Notes: a model not told the origin generated them from the sequence alone. DNA of 64,000 bases from Shewanella morhuae (GCF_900156405.1 NZ_FTNN01000001.1:460477-524476); one strand, 5' to 3'. Counted from the stretch's first letter, positions 10,661-20,779 are shown. Program-made: numbers and translations.

Positions 10661-11743
10661 ATGTCAGCCAATCCACTAGCGCAAATTGAGTCATTCAAGC
10701 ACACTAGCAAACAATGGAACCAACTGCGTGAGGCCGCAAATATGTCCAATCGTATGGAACATATTTTACAGGCTATGCCATCTGGCGTGGTGATTATTAA
10801 TGGCGACGGTATCGTTACAGATGCTAATCCAGTTGCGGCTGAATTACTTGAACGTTCGTTATGCGGGGCTCGATGGATTGATGTGATCCATAGTGCGTTT
10901 GCTCCACAGGATGATGATGGACATGAGGTATCGCTGCGCAATGGTCGGCGTGTCAAACTAGCTATTACTCCCCTTACACCAGAGCCTGGTCAGTTAATTG
11001 TATTAACAGACTTAACTGAAACGCGGTTATTACAGAAAAATATCTCCCATCTGCAGCGTTTATCTGCGCTCGGTAAAATGGTCGCGACCTTGGCGCATCA
11101 AGTACGTACGCCATTATCTGCGGCACTGTTATATGCCTCAAATTTAGCAAGCCCTAAGTTGTCAGACGCCGCTAAAACTAAGTTTCAACAGAAGCTCGTT
11201 GATAGGCTTAACGAATTAGAACGCCAGGTTAATGACATGCTATTAATGGCAAAAGGCCGTCAGGATCAACTTGGGGACTTAATTTCGCTTACCGATGTTA
11301 TCGACAATGTTTTAGCTAATTGTGAACCAATAGCAGCACAGTATGGATGTGACTTGTTATTTAATAATGCATCAAGCAGCTCGATGTTGGCTAATTCGAA
11401 CGCATTAAGCTCAGCAATTAATAACTTAGTGATGAATAGTCTTGAAGCTGGCGCGACTAAAATTCGGATTGAAGCAAAAGAAGAGGGCGAACAGTTATTC
11501 TTGGATGTCATCGATAATGGCAAAGGTTTAGATGCGAGTATGCAGAATCAGGTACTTGAACCTTTTTTTACCACCAAAGCGCAGGGAACGGGACTTGGGT
11601 TAGCCGTGGTGCAATCTGTAGTCAGTAATCATGGTGGGCAGCTGCAACTCAGTTGTGTACCTAATAAGGGTTGTACAGTGTCTTTAGTGTTTCCTCGTGC
11701 TAAATCTGCGCGTGTATTACCTTTGGGGGCATCTCATGTCTGA
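10661..11743 (+). CDS. flrB: FlrB sensor histidine kinase
   Basis: This 360-residue soluble kinase has no membrane segment. It contains a PAS domain (~25-115; MPSGVVIINGDGIVTDANP), a dimerisation/phosphoacceptor helix with the H-box LAHQVRTPLSA, and an ATPase domain with the N-box NLVMNSLEAGATK, G1 box DNGKGLD and G2 box GTGLGLAVV. It phosphorylates FlrC (FleS/FleR type) to activate class III flagellar genes. The ATG at 10661 is chosen over the GTG at 10655 because GGAG sits just upstream. It overlaps flrC by eight bases, implying translational coupling. The cytoplasmic location suggests that it senses assembly state, not an external ligand. Confidence 0.94.
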   Translation: MSANPLAQIESFKHTSKQWNQLREAANMSNRMEHILQAMPSGVVIINGDGIVTDANPVAAELLERSLCGARWIDVIHSAFAPQDDDGHEVSLRNGRRVKLAITPLTPEPGQLIVLTDLTETRLLQKNISHLQRLSALGKMVATLAHQVRTPLSAALLYASNLASPKLSDAAKTKFQQKLVDRLNELERQVNDMLLMAKGRQDQLGDLISLTDVIDNVLANCEPIAAQYGCDLLFNNASSSSMLANSNALSSAINNLVMNSLEAGATKIRIEAKEEGEQLFLDVIDNGKGLDASMQNQVLEPFFTTKAQGTGLGLAVVQSVVSNHGGQLQLSCVPNKGCTVSLVFPRAKSARVLPLGASHV

Positions 11744-13079
11744 AGCCAAGTTGTTACTCGTTGAAGATGATGCATCATTGCGTGAGGCTTTACTTGATAC
11801 TTTAATGCTCGCTCAATATGAATGCATTGATGTGGCCTCGGGTGAAGATGCGATATTAGCCTTGAAACAACATCAGTTTGATTTGGTCATTAGTGACGTA
11901 CAAATGCAGGGCATCGGTGGTTTAGGTTTATTAAACTATTTACAGCAGTATCATCCTAAGTTACCGGTGTTGTTGATGACGGCCTATGCAACTATCGGCA
12001 GTGCCGTTAATGCGATTAAATTAGGTGCTGTTGATTACTTAGCCAAACCCTTTGCCCCAGAGGTTTTACTCAATCAGGTTTCGCGTTATTTGCCGTTAAA
12101 GCAAAATGTAGATCAGCCTGTTGTTGCTGATGAGAAAAGTTTAGCGCTGTTAGCGCTGGCTCAACGTGTTGCCGCATCTGATGCTTCTGTGATGATTTTA
12201 GGGCCAAGTGGTTCGGGTAAAGAAGTCTTAGCACGTTATATTCATCAACACAGCAGCCGTGCTGATCAAGCCTTTGTTGCCATTAACTGTGCGGCTATTC
12301 CTGAGAATATGCTCGAGGCAACGCTTTTTGGTTATGAAAAGGGTGCATTTACTGGTGCCTATCAAGCTTGTCCGGGTAAATTTGAGCAAGCTCAAGGTGG
12401 TACTTTACTGCTAGATGAAATATCTGAGATGGATTTGAGCTTACAAGCTAAATTATTACGGGTATTACAAGAACGTGAAGTTGAGCGTTTAGGTGGCCGT
12501 AAAACCATCAAGTTAGACGTGCGCGTGCTTGCCACATCAAACCGAGACTTAAAATCAGTGGTCGCGGCGGGCGGGTTTAGGGAAGATCTTTATTATCGGA
12601 TTAACGTGTTTCCCTTAGCATGGCCGGCATTAAGCCAACGCCCTGCCGATATATTGCCCCTTGCGCGCCATTTACTGGTTAAGCATGCTAAGGCACTGAA
12701 TGTTGCCGATGTGCCTGAATTAGATGAGAATGCCCGTCGACGGTTATTGAGCCATCGTTGGCCAGGTAACGTACGTGAACTCGATAATGTGATCCAGCGA
12801 GCTTTGATATTAAGAGCGGGTCAATTGATTACTGCGAATGACATTATTATCGATACCCAAGATGTGATTTTAGGCAGTGAAGACCTAGAGCTGTTTGCTG
12901 CTGAGCCCGATGGTTTAGGTGAAGAGCTTAAAGCACAAGAACACGTGATTATTCTTGAAACACTAAATCTATGTCAGGGTAGTCGTAAACTGGTGGCTGA
13001 AAAATTAGGCATCAGTGCTCGTACCCTAAGATACAAGATGGCGAAAATGCGTGATATGGGGATCCAACTGCCAAATTAG
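11736..13079 (+). CDS. flrC: FlrC, sigma-54-dependent response regulator (FleR family)
   Basis: This 447-residue NtrC-type regulator has a receiver domain (1-~120; phospho-acceptor Asp54 in ISDVQMQG), an AAA+ domain with Walker A GPSGSGKE, the canonical GAFTGA loop and Walker B GGTLLLDEISEM, and a C-terminal Fis-like helix-turn-helix ending RKLVAEKLGISARTLRYKM. Phosphorylated by FlrB, it drives sigma-54 transcription of basal-body, hook and possibly some flagellin genes. The ATG at 11736 lies inside the end of flrB (overlap ATGTCTGA). The in-frame upstream start at 11697 would add residues not found in receiver domains. Confidence 0.95.
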   Translation: MSEAKLLLVEDDASLREALLDTLMLAQYECIDVASGEDAILALKQHQFDLVISDVQMQGIGGLGLLNYLQQYHPKLPVLLMTAYATIGSAVNAIKLGAVDYLAKPFAPEVLLNQVSRYLPLKQNVDQPVVADEKSLALLALAQRVAASDASVMILGPSGSGKEVLARYIHQHSSRADQAFVAINCAAIPENMLEATLFGYEKGAFTGAYQACPGKFEQAQGGTLLLDEISEMDLSLQAKLLRVLQEREVERLGGRKTIKLDVRVLATSNRDLKSVVAAGGFREDLYYRINVFPLAWPALSQRPADILPLARHLLVKHAKALNVADVPELDENARRRLLSHRWPGNVRELDNVIQRALILRAGQLITANDIIIDTQDVILGSEDLELFAAEPDGLGEELKAQEHVIILETLNLCQGSRKLVAEKLGISARTLRYKMAKMRDMGIQLPN

Positions 13080-13095
13080 GTTTATATTCAATCGA

Positions 13096-13138
13096 TAACA
13101 CCACAGCCTCCATATAAGAAGAGAGGTTGGTGGTGTTA
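13096..13138 (+). terminator. hairpin after flrC, possible terminator
   Basis: TAACACCAC (13096-13104) pairs perfectly with GTGGTGTTA (13130-13138). An inner CCTC/GAGG (13107-13110 / 13123-13126) can extend the stem. There is no long T run after it, so it may be a weak terminator or a message-stabilising structure. Confidence 0.5.
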
Positions 13139-13235
13139 AATATCAATCACAAATGTAACCCGCTTTATTTTTTAATACTCCCACTATTGATGCCTTATTA
13201 TCCCATTGATTGCTTATTAATAACGACCCTGTGAA

Positions 13236-13256
13236 ACTTGGCCGTTATTTTGCATA
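13236..13256 (+). promoter_or_regulatory. sigma-54 promoter of the fliE operon
   Basis: CTTGGCC (13237-13243) and TTTGCAT (13249-13255) put GG (13240-13241) ten bases from GC (13252-13253). The expected start is near 13265, 45 bases before the fliE ATG. It would serve fliEFGHIJ. Confidence 0.85.
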
Positions 13257-13309
13257 TATCCCATATATAGATATTTGAACGTCAAGATTTCGACGACTGG
13301 GAGCTCAGC

Positions 13310-13645
13310 ATGCAAATAGGCGCAAATTCATTCCTGCAGGAAATGCAGAAACTCCAAGGCGAAATCACGCCGTCTTTCGGCGTTCAGCCAAATATCATGC
13401 AGCAAGTCAATAACACCAGTGGCGCTGACTTCGGTCAACTGCTATCACAAGCCGTCGGTAATGTCAGCAGCTTACAGTCGACATCATCAAACCTAGCGAC
13501 GCGTTTAGAGATGGGGGATACTACGGTTTCTTTATCTGATACTGTCATCGCCCGTGAAAAAGCCAGTGTCGCCTTTGAGGCAACGGTGCAAGTGCGCAAT
13601 AAACTTGTAGAAGCCTATAAAGAAATCATGAGCATGCCTGTCTAG
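13310..13645 (+). CDS. fliE: FliE, MS-ring/rod adaptor
   Basis: The 111-residue protein shows the FliE pattern: a variable N terminus and a conserved C-terminal half with MGDTTVSLSDTVIAREKASV (residues ~66-85) and FEATVQVRNKLVEAYKEIMSMPV. FliE sits between the MS ring and the rod and is an early type III export substrate. The ATG at 13310 follows GGGAG (13299-13303). It is the first gene of the fliE-fliJ operon, directly downstream of a sigma-54 site, and fliF starts 33 bases after it. Confidence 0.95.
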   Translation: MQIGANSFLQEMQKLQGEITPSFGVQPNIMQQVNNTSGADFGQLLSQAVGNVSSLQSTSSNLATRLEMGDTTVSLSDTVIAREKASVAFEATVQVRNKLVEAYKEIMSMPV

Positions 13646-13678
13646 GCCAGTAAATAACCCAATTAGCAGGTACGAATC

Positions 13679-15370
13679 GTGAGTACAGAAATGATTGTTG
13701 GATCCAATTCCGACTCAATTGACCAAGGTGTCCAGCAAGAACATAAGCCTGGAATGATGGCAAATCTTGGCAGCGCTGATAGTCTACGTCAGATCACCAT
13801 GATTTTAGCTTTAGCAATTTGCTTAGCCTTGGCCGTATTTGTCATGCTGTGGGCGCAGGAACCTGAATATCGTCCATTGGGTAAAATGGAAACAGAAGAA
13901 ATGGTTCAAGTGCTAGATGTGCTTGATAAAAATAAAGTGAAGTATCAGATTGATGTAGATGTTATTAAAGTTCCTGAAGATAAATACCAAGAAGTTAAAA
14001 TGATGTTGAGTCGTGCAGGCATTGACAACTCTACCACGAGTAAAGACTTTTTGACTCAAGACAGTGGTTTTGGTGTCAGCCAAAGAATGGAACAAGCCCG
14101 ACTTAAGCACAGCCAAGAAGAGAATTTGGCTCGCGCGATTGAGCAGTTACAAAGTGTTAGTCGCGCCAAAGTAATTTTAGCTTTACCTAAAGAAAACGTC
14201 TTTGCTCGTAATGCCTCAAAACCGAGTGCGACGGTAGTCATCAACACTCGCCGTGGCGGTCTAGGTCAAGGTGAAGTCGATGCTATTGTCGATATTGTTG
14301 CTTCTGCTGTTCAAGGGCTCGAGCCTGCACGTGTTACCGTCACTGATTCTAACGGCCGTTTATTAAATTCTGGCAGTCAAGATGGCGCATCAGCGATAGC
14401 GCGCCGCGAGCTTGAGTTAGTGCAGCAAAAAGAGGCAGAGTACCGTACTAAGATTGAATCCATTTTAGTACCGATTTTAGGCCCTGAAAATTTTACCTCG
14501 CAAGTCGATGTCAGCATGGATTTTACTGCGGTCGAGCAAACATCAAAGCGCTATAACCCGGATTTACCTGCATTACGCAGTGAGATGACCGTTGAAAACA
14601 ATAGCACGGGTTCTTCTGGCGGTATTCCTGGCGCATTAACCAATCAACCTCCAATGGAATCGAATATTCCTGAAAATGCAACGACGGCAACAGAGTCGGT
14701 GATTGCGGGCAATTCTCATCGTGAAGCGACGCGTAATTTTGAATTAGATACCACTATTAGTCATACCCGCCAACAAGTGGGTTCGGTTCGTCGCATTAGT
14801 GTCTCTGTCGCTGTGGATTTCAAACCGGGCGCTACTGGAGAAACGGGGCAAGTGGCGCGAGTTGCTCGTACTGAGCAAGAGTTGAGCAATATACGTCGTT
14901 TGCTTGAGGGAGCTGTGGGGTTTAGTTCGCAGCGGGGCGATGTGTTGGAAGTTGTCACAGTTCCATTTATGGATCAATTAGTTGATGATTTACCTGCGCT
15001 AGACTTGTGGGAGCAACCTTGGTTCTGGCGTGCGGTTAAGCTAGGCATCGGTGCATTGGTTATCTTAGTGTTGATATTAGCTGTAGTGCGCCCGATGCTG
15101 AAACGTTTAATCTACCCAGATAGTGCAGACATGCCTGAGGATATGAGACTCGGTAATGAACTGGCTGAAATAGAGGACCAATATGCCGCTGACACTTTGG
15201 GGATGCTCAATACCAAAGAGGCGGAATACAGTTATGCTGATGATGGTTCAATTCATATCCCTAATCTTCACAAAGATGATGATATGATTAAAGCTATTCG
15301 TGCGCTTGTGGCCAATGAGCCTGAGCTATCTACCCAAGTAATAAAAAACTGGTTACAAGACAATGGCTGA
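13679..15370 (+). CDS. fliF: FliF, MS-ring protein
   Basis: The 563-residue inner-membrane ring protein has a first membrane helix at ~38-58 (ITMILALAICLALAVF), YscJ/FliF ring-building domains (GIDNSTTSKDFL, SVSRAKVILALP) and a long periplasmic portion. A second helix lies at ~457-478, followed by a cytoplasmic tail ending IKNWLQDNG that binds FliG. It forms the base of the motor and export gate housing. GTG at 13679 is taken as the start, since an ATG at 13691 would also fit. The stop overlaps the fliG start by eight bases, implying coupling of the two physically interacting proteins. Confidence 0.96.
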   Translation: MSTEMIVGSNSDSIDQGVQQEHKPGMMANLGSADSLRQITMILALAICLALAVFVMLWAQEPEYRPLGKMETEEMVQVLDVLDKNKVKYQIDVDVIKVPEDKYQEVKMMLSRAGIDNSTTSKDFLTQDSGFGVSQRMEQARLKHSQEENLARAIEQLQSVSRAKVILALPKENVFARNASKPSATVVINTRRGGLGQGEVDAIVDIVASAVQGLEPARVTVTDSNGRLLNSGSQDGASAIARRELELVQQKEAEYRTKIESILVPILGPENFTSQVDVSMDFTAVEQTSKRYNPDLPALRSEMTVENNSTGSSGGIPGALTNQPPMESNIPENATTATESVIAGNSHREATRNFELDTTISHTRQQVGSVRRISVSVAVDFKPGATGETGQVARVARTEQELSNIRRLLEGAVGFSSQRGDVLEVVTVPFMDQLVDDLPALDLWEQPWFWRAVKLGIGALVILVLILAVVRPMLKRLIYPDSADMPEDMRLGNELAEIEDQYAADTLGMLNTKEAEYSYADDGSIHIPNLHKDDDMIKAIRALVANEPELSTQVIKNWLQDNG

Positions 15371-16406
15371 GAATAAGACGAAAGACGTCACTGCACCTGC
15401 TTTTAATATCAAAGATATCAGTGGTATTGAAAAAACTGCCATCTTACTTTTGAGTCTCAGTGAGACCGATGCCGCCTCTATTTTAAAGCACTTAGAACCT
15501 AAGCAAGTGCAAAAGGTAGGTATGGCAATGGCGGCGATGGATGATTTTGGTCAAGAAAAAGTTATCGGGGTACACAAGCTGTTTCTTGATGATATTCAAA
15601 AGTATTCTTCAATTGGTTTTAACAGTGAAGAGTTTGTCCGTAAAGCCTTAACCGCTGCATTGGGTGCTGATAAAGCGGGTAATTTGATTGAACAAATCAT
15701 TATGGGTAGTGGCGCTAAGGGTTTAGATTCGTTGAAGTGGATGGACGCGCGTCAAGTGGCGACGATTATTCAAAATGAGCACCCTCAAATCCAAACGATT
15801 GTTCTATCTTACTTAGATCCCGATCAAGCCGCGGAAATATTCGGCCAATTCCCAGAGAACACCCGCCTAGATTTAATGATGCGTATCGCAAACCTTGAAG
15901 AAGTACAGCCTGCGGCACTGCAAGAGTTAAACGATATTATGGAAAAACAGTTTGCTGGCCAAGGTGGTGTACAAGCGGCGAAAATGGGTGGCCTTAAAGC
16001 GGCAGCCAACATTATGAATTACCTAGATACCGGCATTGAAAGCCAGTTAATGGAAACCATGCGCGAGTCTGATGAAGAAATGGCGCAGCAAATCCAAGAT
16101 TTAATGTTTGTGTTTGAAAATTTACTCGATGTTGATGACCGTGGTATTCAAGCTATGCTGCGGGAAGTTCAGCAAGATGTATTGATGAAAGCCCTCAAAG
16201 GCACTGATGAGCAGTTGAAAGAGAAATTCTTGAACAACATGTCTAAACGTGCCGCTGAACTATTACGTGATGATCTTGAGGCCATGGGGCCTATTCGTAT
16301 TAGTGAAGTGGAAGTGGCTCAAAAAGAAATCCTATCGATAGCGCGTCGTTTAAGCGATAGCGGCGAAATTATGTTAGGCGGCACTGGTGGCGATGAGTTC
16401 CTCTAA
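15363..16406 (+). CDS. fliG: FliG, motor switch protein
   Basis: The 347-residue switch protein has an N-terminal FliF-binding domain (GIEKTAILLLSLSETDAA), a middle domain with the EHPQ-like motif NEHPQIQTIVLSYL (~138-151), and a C-terminal torque domain with the charged ridge (DDRGIQAMLREV, SKRAAELLRDDLEAMGP). It couples ion flow through the stators to rotation. The ATG at 15363 lies within the end of fliF. The length is normal for polar-flagellum species. Confidence 0.97.
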   Translation: MAENKTKDVTAPAFNIKDISGIEKTAILLLSLSETDAASILKHLEPKQVQKVGMAMAAMDDFGQEKVIGVHKLFLDDIQKYSSIGFNSEEFVRKALTAALGADKAGNLIEQIIMGSGAKGLDSLKWMDARQVATIIQNEHPQIQTIVLSYLDPDQAAEIFGQFPENTRLDLMMRIANLEEVQPAALQELNDIMEKQFAGQGGVQAAKMGGLKAAANIMNYLDTGIESQLMETMRESDEEMAQQIQDLMFVFENLLDVDDRGIQAMLREVQQDVLMKALKGTDEQLKEKFLNNMSKRAAELLRDDLEAMGPIRISEVEVAQKEILSIARRLSDSGEIMLGGTGGDEFL

Positions 16407-17403
16407 TCCAAGTGATAATAAATTGTCGAAGAAAATTGTGAGCGATAGCGATATCGAGTTTAGCCATTGGGCGCTGCCTGATGTGACTGAAGCTGAAGAT
16501 GACTCAATATCCAATGTATTTGGTCGCTCAAACCACCAACAGCCTAAGCCTACAACCGTAGAGAGTGTGGCTCCGCCAACGATGGCCGAGATTGAGAGTA
16601 TTCGTGCTCAAGCCGAAGAAGAAGGCTTTACCGAAGGTCAGCAGCGAGGGTATGAGCAAGGACTAGAAAAAGGGCGACTACAAGGCTTGGAGCAAGGCCA
16701 TACAGAGGGACTCGCCCAAGGGCATGAACAAGGATTAGAGTCGGGTTTAGCCCAAGCTAAAACATTGTTATCTCGTTTTGAAGCTTTATTGACTCAATTT
16801 GAAACCCCGCTGCAATTACTCGATGGTGATATCGAACTTTCCTTGATGACATTGAGTATGACATTAGCCAAATCAGTCATAGGTCACGAATTAAAAACTC
16901 ACCCTGAACAAATATTGTCAGCATTGCGCTTAGGTATTGAATCGCTACCGATTAAAGATCAGCCCGTAACTATCCGACTGCATCCGGACGATGCTGTTTT
17001 AGTTGAGCAGCTTTATACCAGTGCTCAATTAACCCGTAGTAAATGGGAACTTGAAATCGACCCCTCTTTAAGTCTGGGTGATTGTGTTCTTAGTAGTCAT
17101 CGTTCTTTGGTTGATTTAACCCTTGCTTCACGTATCGATGCTGTGTTTGAACCTTTACGGGATCAACACGCACACTTAACGGATAAACAGCGGCAATTGC
17201 AAGAGACGATAGCGGCTGAAAATACCGCTAAACAGCTCGCACCTTCAGAAATCGTTGAGCCTGAATTTAACGTAGAGTCAGAGTTGGATAGCCAAACCGT
17301 AGATTCTATTTCCCAACAAGCTGAAGATATTCAACCTGCCTCCACCAATAATCATTCAGATACAGGTTCAGATGCCAAATCGCCAACATCAACTACTGAA
17401 TAG
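16393..17403 (+). CDS. fliH: FliH, export ATPase regulator
   Basis: This 336-residue protein has the FliH domain in its C-terminal half (~150-250; [20 protein letters not shown]). It binds FliI and docks it at the export gate. The central segment encoded at about 16621-16755 is a run of glycine-spaced heptad-like repeats ([27 protein letters not shown]) typical of the FliH GxxxG helix. A non-conserved acidic tail of ~85 residues makes it longer than the 235-residue Salmonella protein. The ATG at 16393 lies in the last codons of fliG; the GTG at 16387 is a weaker alternative. The 3' end overlaps fliI by 32 bases. Confidence 0.9.
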   Translation: MSSSNPSDNKLSKKIVSDSDIEFSHWALPDVTEAEDDSISNVFGRSNHQQPKPTTVESVAPPTMAEIESIRAQAEEEGFTEGQQRGYEQGLEKGRLQGLEQGHTEGLAQGHEQGLESGLAQAKTLLSRFEALLTQFETPLQLLDGDIELSLMTLSMTLAKSVIGHELKTHPEQILSALRLGIESLPIKDQPVTIRLHPDDAVLVEQLYTSAQLTRSKWELEIDPSLSLGDCVLSSHRSLVDLTLASRIDAVFEPLRDQHAHLTDKQRQLQETIAAENTAKQLAPSEIVEPEFNVESELDSQTVDSISQQAEDIQPASTNNHSDTGSDAKSPTSTTE

Positions 17404-18709
17404 ACTTAACCGTCATATCGATAAGGTTCCTCCCTTTCGCGCCGTGGCCAGCGGTCAGCTAGTACGGGTGGTGGGGTTAACCTTAGAGGCAAGTGGTTGC
17501 CGTGCGCCGGTGGGCAGTTTATGTTCGATTGAAACCATGGCTGGTGAGTTAATTGCCGAGGTTGTCGGGTTCGATGGTGAACTCTTGTATTTAATGCCTA
17601 TAGAAGAATTGCGTGGGGTATTACCCGGTGCACGCGTAGTGCCTTTAGGTGAACAAACTGGGCTCAATGTGGGTTTATCATTATTAGGGCGCGTGCTCGA
17701 TGGTAACGGTGTGCCGTTAGATGGTTTAGGGGCGCTGCAAACCGATCAACAAGCGCCGCGACATAGCGCTGTGATTAATCCGTTATCTCGCCGTGCCATT
17801 ACTGAACCACTCGATGTGGGTGTGCGTGCGATCAATGCTATGTTGACCGTGGGAAAAGGCCAACGTATGGGCTTATTTGCGGGGTCTGGCGTGGGTAAAA
17901 GTGTGCTTTTAGGCATGATGACTCGCGGTACTACTGCTGACATTATTGTGGTTGGGCTGGTGGGGGAGCGTGGCCGCGAAGTAAAAGAGTTTATTGAAGA
18001 AATTCTTGGGGAGAAAGGTCGTGCGCGATCCGTTGTTGTCGCGGCGCCTGCGGATACCTCGCCGTTAATGCGCCTTCGAGCCTGTGAAACTTCGACCCGA
18101 ATTGCCGAATATTTTCGTGATTTAGGCTATAACGTTTTGTTACTCATGGATAGTTTGACTCGTTATGCCCAAGCGCAGCGCGAGATTGCTTTGGCTGTTG
18201 GTGAGCCGCCAGCCACTAAGGGCTATCCGCCTTCAGTGTTTGCTAAGCTACCACGTTTAGTTGAACGCGCCGGAAACGGCGGCCCTGGCCAAGGTTCAAT
18301 AACAGCATTTTATACTGTGCTGACCGAAGGTGACGATCAACAAGATCCTATTGCCGATGCTTCTCGGGCGATTCTCGATGGGCATATCGTATTATCGCGT
18401 TCACTTGCAGACTCTGGTCACTATCCTGCGATAGATATTGAAGCGTCTATTAGCCGAGTCGCACCTATGGTCATTTCCAATGAACATTTGGAAGCGATGC
18501 GCCGCGTTAAACAAACCTATTCTTTGTATCAGCAAAATCGAGATTTGATTTCCATTGGGGCTTACGCTCAAGGTAGCGATCCTCGCATCGATAATGCGAT
18601 ACGATTACAGCCAGCAATGAATGCTTTTTTGCGACAAACCATGCGCGATGCTTTCAGTTTTGCCGACAGCCAACTCATGCTCGGGCAACTTGCCGCACAA
18701 TGTAAATAA
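17372..18709 (+). CDS. fliI: FliI, flagellar export ATPase
   Basis: The 445-residue F1-beta-like ATPase has the P-loop GSGVGKS (~170), the segment [14 protein letters not shown], Walker [21 protein letters not shown] and the family motif [20 protein letters not shown]. It forms a hexamer below the export gate and energises substrate unloading. The start ATG at 17372 lies inside the end of fliH. An N-terminal stretch ([17 protein letters not shown]) matches the FliH-binding region of the family. It is followed by fliJ after 29 bases. Confidence 0.97.
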   Translation: MPNRQHQLLNRLNRHIDKVPPFRAVASGQLVRVVGLTLEASGCRAPVGSLCSIETMAGELIAEVVGFDGELLYLMPIEELRGVLPGARVVPLGEQTGLNVGLSLLGRVLDGNGVPLDGLGALQTDQQAPRHSAVINPLSRRAITEPLDVGVRAINAMLTVGKGQRMGLFAGSGVGKSVLLGMMTRGTTADIIVVGLVGERGREVKEFIEEILGEKGRARSVVVAAPADTSPLMRLRACETSTRIAEYFRDLGYNVLLLMDSLTRYAQAQREIALAVGEPPATKGYPPSVFAKLPRLVERAGNGGPGQGSITAFYTVLTEGDDQQDPIADASRAILDGHIVLSRSLADSGHYPAIDIEASISRVAPMVISNEHLEAMRRVKQTYSLYQQNRDLISIGAYAQGSDPRIDNAIRLQPAMNAFLRQTMRDAFSFADSQLMLGQLAAQCK

Positions 18710-18738
18710 TGACGTTATTGAACTAATTGAGGTGGGGT

Positions 18739-19185
18739 ATGGCTAACGCCGATCCGTTGTTATTAGTGTTAAAGCTTGCTAATGATGCCGAAGAACAAGC
18801 AGCCTTGTTGCTAAAGTCAGCGCAACTAGAATGTCAAAAACGCCTGAATCAACTGAGTGCACTCAATAACTACCGTTTAGACTACATGAAACAAATGCAA
18901 TCCCAGCAAGGTCAAGCGATTAGCGCTAATCATTATCACCAATTTCATCGTTTTATTAGACAGATTGACGATGCCATTATTCAGCAACATCGTGTCGTTG
19001 CCGATGGTGAGATGCAAAAGGATTATCGGCAACAGCATTGGTTAGAAAAACAGAAAAAACGTAAAGCTGTTGAATTGCTATTAGCCAGTAAAGAGAAAAA
19101 ACGCCAAGTGGTTGAACAAAAACGCGAGCAAAAAATGACTGATGAATTTGCTTCGCAACAGTTCTTTCGTCGTCATCAGCGCTAG
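18739..19185 (+). CDS. fliJ: FliJ, export apparatus stalk protein
   Basis: The 148-residue protein is a nearly continuous charged coiled coil rich in Gln, Lys and Glu (EKQKKRKAVELLLASKEKKR near the end), as expected for FliJ, the gamma-subunit-like stalk inside the FliI hexamer. The ATG at 18739 follows GAGGTGGGG (18729-18737). The in-frame TTG at 18727 is upstream of that site and is rejected. It is the last gene of the fliE-J operon. About 250 bases of non-coding DNA follow, carrying the fliK promoter. Confidence 0.92.
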   Translation: MANADPLLLVLKLANDAEEQAALLLKSAQLECQKRLNQLSALNNYRLDYMKQMQSQQGQAISANHYHQFHRFIRQIDDAIIQQHRVVADGEMQKDYRQQHWLEKQKKRKAVELLLASKEKKRQVVEQKREQKMTDEFASQQFFRRHQR

Positions 19186-19329
19186 GGCTATTTTACATAA
19201 CATCAGGTACATACTCATCAATTGAGATTAATGCGGATGTTAGTTCGAAGCCTGATTTTCATTAGGCCGAATAATCACAATTCGAGTATATGAACACTAA
19301 TTATACGAAATTTACCGTAAACCTGAACG

Positions 19330-19350
19330 TTTGGCATCTTACTTGCTTTG
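19330..19350 (+). promoter_or_regulatory. sigma-54 promoter of the fliK operon
   Basis: TTTGGCA (19330-19336) and CTTGCTT (19342-19348) put GG (19333-19334) ten bases from GC (19345-19346), a near-ideal -24/-12 pair. The expected start is near 19358, about 80 bases before the fliK ATG. No other coding or RNA signal was seen in 19186-19438. Confidence 0.88.
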
Positions 19351-19438
19351 ATTTGTATTATACCTCTGCAATAGCAGCGATAAATTGACGTTCTACCTAG
19401 CTCTTTCGCAGTGAGCTGGGTACTGTTTGGGAGTGCTT

Positions 19439-20779
19439 ATGCAACAAATGACCAATGCCCTGTTGAGTAATACGGGAAATACTGCGGCCAACTCCGCGAA
19501 GATATCTTCTCAAACGTCTAATAATGATGACTTTTCATCTACACTGTCTTCTGTTTCCGCGAGTTCACATTCTGTTTCGTCAGCTAAAAAAACACCGGTC
19601 AATCTAGATGAACCTTCGCAGGTTACATCTAAAGATAAATCTGTTGACGAAGATAAATTAACAGATAGTGACGATGTTAATCTTATCTTTGCTCAAATAG
19701 ATATGGCAAATGGTATGAAGAAAGCGGCATCGGAGGGAGAGATATTGCCGCTTACGTTTTTGGATACTGAAGGTGAAACCGTAATCACTGAAGATAAAGA
19801 TGCGTTATCAGCAGACCCTTCATTGATAACGCCATTAAGCACCAATGCTGTTGTTGATACTCAGAATATAAGTAATGTAATCGATGATACGATGACATTA
19901 AGTAATCAAGATGTAAAAAACCAGTCAATGGCAACAAATGTCAGTAGTGCTATTAATAGCGATGAAGACAATCTAATTAATCAAGCTGCTATCGCAAAAT
20001 CAATGGCTAATAACTCGGCACTGACTGGCCTAAAAACCGCTAACATTACCACGTCAGCAAATACTTTAGAGCTTGATACTTTAGGTTCTCCAATTGCATC
20101 TGAAGTATTAAAAACTGAAACAGGAAGCAAAAGTTCTCTTGATGCGGATAGTGATGCAGCAGCTAGTTTGTTACTTAAAGATGCTAAATTAACCGTCGCT
20201 ATGGATATTTCGCGAGACAATAATCTCATTGATGATGACAGTAGCTTGTCAGATCTTAAGCCTGCATCGTCAACCCATGGATTATCACTGTCGCAGTTGA
20301 ACCGTCAAGAAACAGTGTCAGTGCAATTGTCATTGCGTCAAGGTGTTGAGCAGCAGAATCAAATGCAAGAGATGATTCAACGGTTTTCACCTGTTATGAG
20401 GCAGCAATTGATTACTATGGTGAGCCAGGGGATTCAACACGCGGAGATCCGACTCGATCCGCCAGAATTAGGCCATATGCTGGTTAAAATACAAGTGCAT
20501 GGCGATCAAACCCAAGTACAGTTTCATGTCACTCAGTCACAAACGCGTGATTTAGTTGAGCAAGCAATGCCAAGATTGCGTGAGTTGTTGCAAGACCAAG
20601 GAATGCAATTGGCCGACAGTCATGTTTCCCAAGGGGACCAAGGCCATCCCCGAGAAGGTAATTTTGGCGATGGAGACGGTTCAAATCATACCGATATGGA
20701 TGAAATTGCAGCAGAAGAACTCGATTTAGTGTTAAATCAAACCACAAGCATAAATTCAGGTATAGATTATTACGCTTAA
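19439..20779 (+). CDS. fliK: FliK, hook-length control protein
   Basis: The 446-residue ruler protein has a long, low-complexity Ser/Asp/Thr-rich N-terminal region and a conserved C-terminal domain (~295-400). That domain contains IQHAEIRLDPPELGHMLVKI and VTQSQTRDLVEQAMPRLREL, the Flg_hook signature. It measures the hook and triggers the FlhB specificity switch. The ATG at 19439 follows GGGAG (19429-19433); the in-frame TTG at 19427 lies upstream of that site. It heads the operon fliKLMNOPQR-flhB. A second FliK-like gene is present on the minus strand at 40074. Confidence 0.93.
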   Translation: MQQMTNALLSNTGNTAANSAKISSQTSNNDDFSSTLSSVSASSHSVSSAKKTPVNLDEPSQVTSKDKSVDEDKLTDSDDVNLIFAQIDMANGMKKAASEGEILPLTFLDTEGETVITEDKDALSADPSLITPLSTNAVVDTQNISNVIDDTMTLSNQDVKNQSMATNVSSAINSDEDNLINQAAIAKSMANNSALTGLKTANITTSANTLELDTLGSPIASEVLKTETGSKSSLDADSDAAASLLLKDAKLTVAMDISRDNNLIDDDSSLSDLKPASSTHGLSLSQLNRQETVSVQLSLRQGVEQQNQMQEMIQRFSPVMRQQLITMVSQGIQHAEIRLDPPELGHMLVKIQVHGDQTQVQFHVTQSQTRDLVEQAMPRLRELLQDQGMQLADSHVSQGDQGHPREGNFGDGDGSNHTDMDEIAAEELDLVLNQTTSINSGIDYYA

